Source: Chloranthus sessilifolius (Eukaryota; Streptophyta; Magnoliopsida; Chloranthales; Chloranthaceae). Taken from it: a stretch of 64,000 nucleotides of DNA. Positions within the stretch are counted from its first letter, which is position 1; every line of letters begins with the position of its first letter. Where the stretch lies: contig CM037585.1 of NCBI GenBank assembly GCA_021018995.1, positions 123,470,831-123,534,830 of the forward strand, written 5' to 3'. Shown here one piece after another: positions 61,902 through 64,000 of this stretch. The notes below the pieces were generated by a model. The model did not search any database. It had not been told where the DNA came from and was given only the letters and a program-made list of their open reading frames with translations. Position numbers and translations under genes: made by a program.

Positions 61902-62070
61902 TGCCTGGCTGGGGGATGTCTGCCCTGTTCTGGGGCCGGATGTTTCTCATTTTTGTTTCTCCCTTTTGTTTTTGTTTCTTTTTGTTTTGTATTGTCCCCT
62001 CAGCATGTTGCTGTTTTTCAATATATTATCATTTATGGATCAAAAAATAAATATATTAGGGACTGATAAA

Positions 62071-63742
62071 ACCAGGAACAGAAAATCTGTTAAAACAGAT
62101 TTTAAATATATTATTAGGAGTATATATAGTGCTAGTATATAACTGGTAAGAGTATGATCAGATCTTTTGCAGGAAAAACTAGGTTTGATATAGGGCTGGC
62201 TAAAAGTAGATTTGAGGGTCTCTAGAGATCAATATAGAGTAAATAAGTCAGAATGGTTTTTTTAAAGCCAGAAATTGAAATAGTACCATAAAACAAATCT
62301 TGATATAGATATAGGTATAATTAGAAAACAGTAATTACTATTCATAAACCTTCTTACATTGAGGACTTAAAAACCGTGTTCTGGTCCATAACACTGTATT
62401 TGAAAAGGTAATTCAAAAACCTAACTTGAATCCATTAATATGCGCTTCAATGGTTTTGTCATAAACCTTAAATTAAAAGCATTGAAACTGATATACAGAG
62501 GGCTGACAAGAGCACAAATATAAAATAGCCCACAACAATAGTTTGATTTACCTTTATCAAATTAGTAGTTAATCTGGTTCAATGATTCAATCTTTAAAAT
62601 AAAAAACGATTGAGCTGTTGTGCCCATTTTGACTTCACAAAAAGCAGTATTCTAATTACAGGTTTCAGCCTTATATATATATTACCTAAAACAGAATTCG
62701 AATTGGTTGATATGGCTCAGATGCATTAAACAGATTTAAAATGGAGTTATAAACCTTGAAAAATGAGTTCCAGAAATTTCATATTTTATGCAAAAATTAA
62801 AACAACAATGAATCATCGATTCATTCATTGAAACTGGTTTTAAAGAGGTTTCACAGAACCCTCAAATAGTTGCAAGCAAATAAGAACAATATGGAAGTGT
62901 AGTAGGGTTATGGCTAAGAAAATAAAAATATTTGTATCACTAGAATCGAAAGTATAGGGGTTCGATCCATCAAAATCCTAGATCTAGGATTGTGTGCCAT
63001 TGACGTGTAACCTAGATCACATGAATTAGGGATGATGTCACCACTACTATGAGTGTAAGGTGTAACGTCCCCTCTAATCTCTCAACAGTTTCAAGTTCTA
63101 GTTTTATTGAGTTTACAAATATTTGTTGATGATGGTAAGTATTCATACCTCCTTTCACGATCTTTGATCTTGATATTGATGGTGTTGATTGTCAACTCCC
63201 GTCCTTAGGCCCAAGTCCTCCCTACTTTTCCTCCAATGGCTCTCTCAAAAAGTCTGGGATTGTGGTTTATAAGGATTATTGAAAGTGAGTACTTGAAGTC
63301 CTAATAGGAGTAGGAAACCTTACTAGGCTATTGTCAAGTATATAACTTATACACCTTGTTAGTCATCGTTCGATTGGGACCCAATCTCATCACTCATATT
63401 ACTTGATCAGTGTGCTACCCCAAACTAGCTATCATATCAAGGGTGTACACAGGCCCGCTTAAGTGACATCCCTGGCAAACTATTACGGTATGATCGTCCA
63501 CATCTTTTCCTTTCCAACTTCTAATCTCGATTAACTGACCCAATCCCATAATGCACGATAACTCTGTATCATGTGGGTGCTTTTTGCAATTTTCAGATTG
63601 ATCATCGTAATTTGTAGGACATAAAAATTATTCTGTTATGTATATGTGCTTAGTGCTAGATATCATGTTTAGTATTATCTTTGGTGTTTCCCCTCTTTAG
63701 TGAGGGCATGACGCTCATATATTATTTTCAACTATCATAACC
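62071..63742 (+). other. Intron sequence, nothing assigned
   Basis: AT-rich sequence without recognisable coding similarity. It contains the perfect 18-bp palindrome AATCCTAGATCTAGGATT (62974-62991) and a 'tgtaacgtcccc' phrase at 63061 that resembles LTR starts in this window but has no partner. The missing C-terminal PMT exons are not here. Confidence 0.4.
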
Positions 63743-64000
63743 TGTGACGCCGTTCACCCACTGGATCAATGTGCTCTCATGGAGATACCAACATTAACAT
63801 AACGATCAGCATAAAGTTGCAACGGAAATAACCATAAAATAGCGCACATATCTTTTTCGCCACCATTCTTCGTTGTAGGAACATAATCAGATAGCATATG
63901 AGTCATACTAATGCATGCAACACTATAAAATAAATGGCCACAATATCAATCATGTATCCATAAAGTTCAACTATTTAAAATTGAATTACAATTGCAAATA
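63743..64000 (-). mobile_element. Edge of a diverged Tekay-like LTR, cut by the window end
   Basis: It starts TGTGACGCCGTTCACCCACT, then 'ggatcaatgtgctctcatggagatac', and later 'gcaacggaaataacc'. These are the same landmarks as the start of the minus-oriented Tekay LTRs at 12677 and 57687, but with many differences. It is therefore an older or separate subfamily. Its other end is beyond 64000. Confidence 0.65.

Larger units (their letters stand above)
43987..62054 (+). mobile_element. L1-type LINE (LINE C), full length, with three later insertions
   Basis: The 16-bp duplication ATTAGGGACTGATAAA stands at 43971-43986 and 62055-62070 and defines the ends. The 3' end is GGATCAAAAAATAAATAT. Later insertions are a Tekay element (44057-53249, in the first 70 bases of the LINE), a hAT-like element (55319-56202) and a solo LTR (57687-59155). 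The remaining LINE is about 6.5 kb and has ORF1 and ORF2 in the usual order. Both frames are broken. It is related to LINE A throughout and lies in the sense direction of the host gene. Confidence 0.9.

Noticed and set aside
62951-62970. A tRNA B-box-like 'ggggttcgatcc'
   Set aside because: No A box, cloverleaf or anticodon stem could be found around it.

Overview
The window is from a nuclear plant chromosome, almost certainly a flowering plant. It holds one split host gene with GT-AG introns, surrounded by plant-type transposable elements: Ty1/copia and Tekay/Del-type Ty3 LTR elements, L1-type LINEs with DUF4283-like ORF1 regions, hAT and PIF/Harbinger DNA elements, and MITEs. I cannot name the species. 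Introns of 15 to over 20 kb point to a lineage that tolerates long, element-filled introns (inference).

The host gene is a PMT-type, Golgi-type putative methyltransferase closest in my memory to Arabidopsis PMT23. Five internal exons lie on the + strand at 5718-5867, 26681-26951, 27080-27190, 42832-43003 and 43098-43361. All splice phases agree, giving about 323 codons. The N-terminal membrane-anchor exon(s) lie before the window and the C-terminal exons after it, so the locus exceeds 58 kb. Everything else in the window is intron or insertion.

Layout. 1-5717: a Ty3-like LTR inside an antisense copia fossil, then intron sequence. Intron 5868-26680: a decayed antisense copia split by a PIF/Harbinger element that carries a captured piece of a lysine-methyltransferase gene (6740-7964), an LTR-like block, a hAT-like element with a MITE inside it (9882-11177), and a full-length LINE (11602-25701). 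That LINE holds a Tekay relic (12677-20167), which itself holds another LTR element. Intron 27191-42831: an antisense copia fossil carrying a solo LTR and a complete-ended hAT (30325-34400), then a LINE on the minus strand (about 36165-41690). Intron from 43362 onward: a LINE (43987-62054) that holds a structurally complete Tekay element (44057-53249), a hAT-like element and a solo Tekay LTR, followed by unassigned DNA and the edge of another LTR.

Many insertions are supported by target-site duplications read directly from the sequence: CCAAT, GTAAG, TTCAC and GGTGT (5 bp, LTR elements); GCTCAATC, CTATTTAT and GTTCTGTC (8 bp, hAT-type); TTA (Harbinger); and 13 and 16 bp (LINEs). The most interesting observations are the gene-carrying Harbinger element, a RanBP2-like zinc finger at the start of ORF1 in all three LINEs, and a palindrome-rich MITE family present in two copies.
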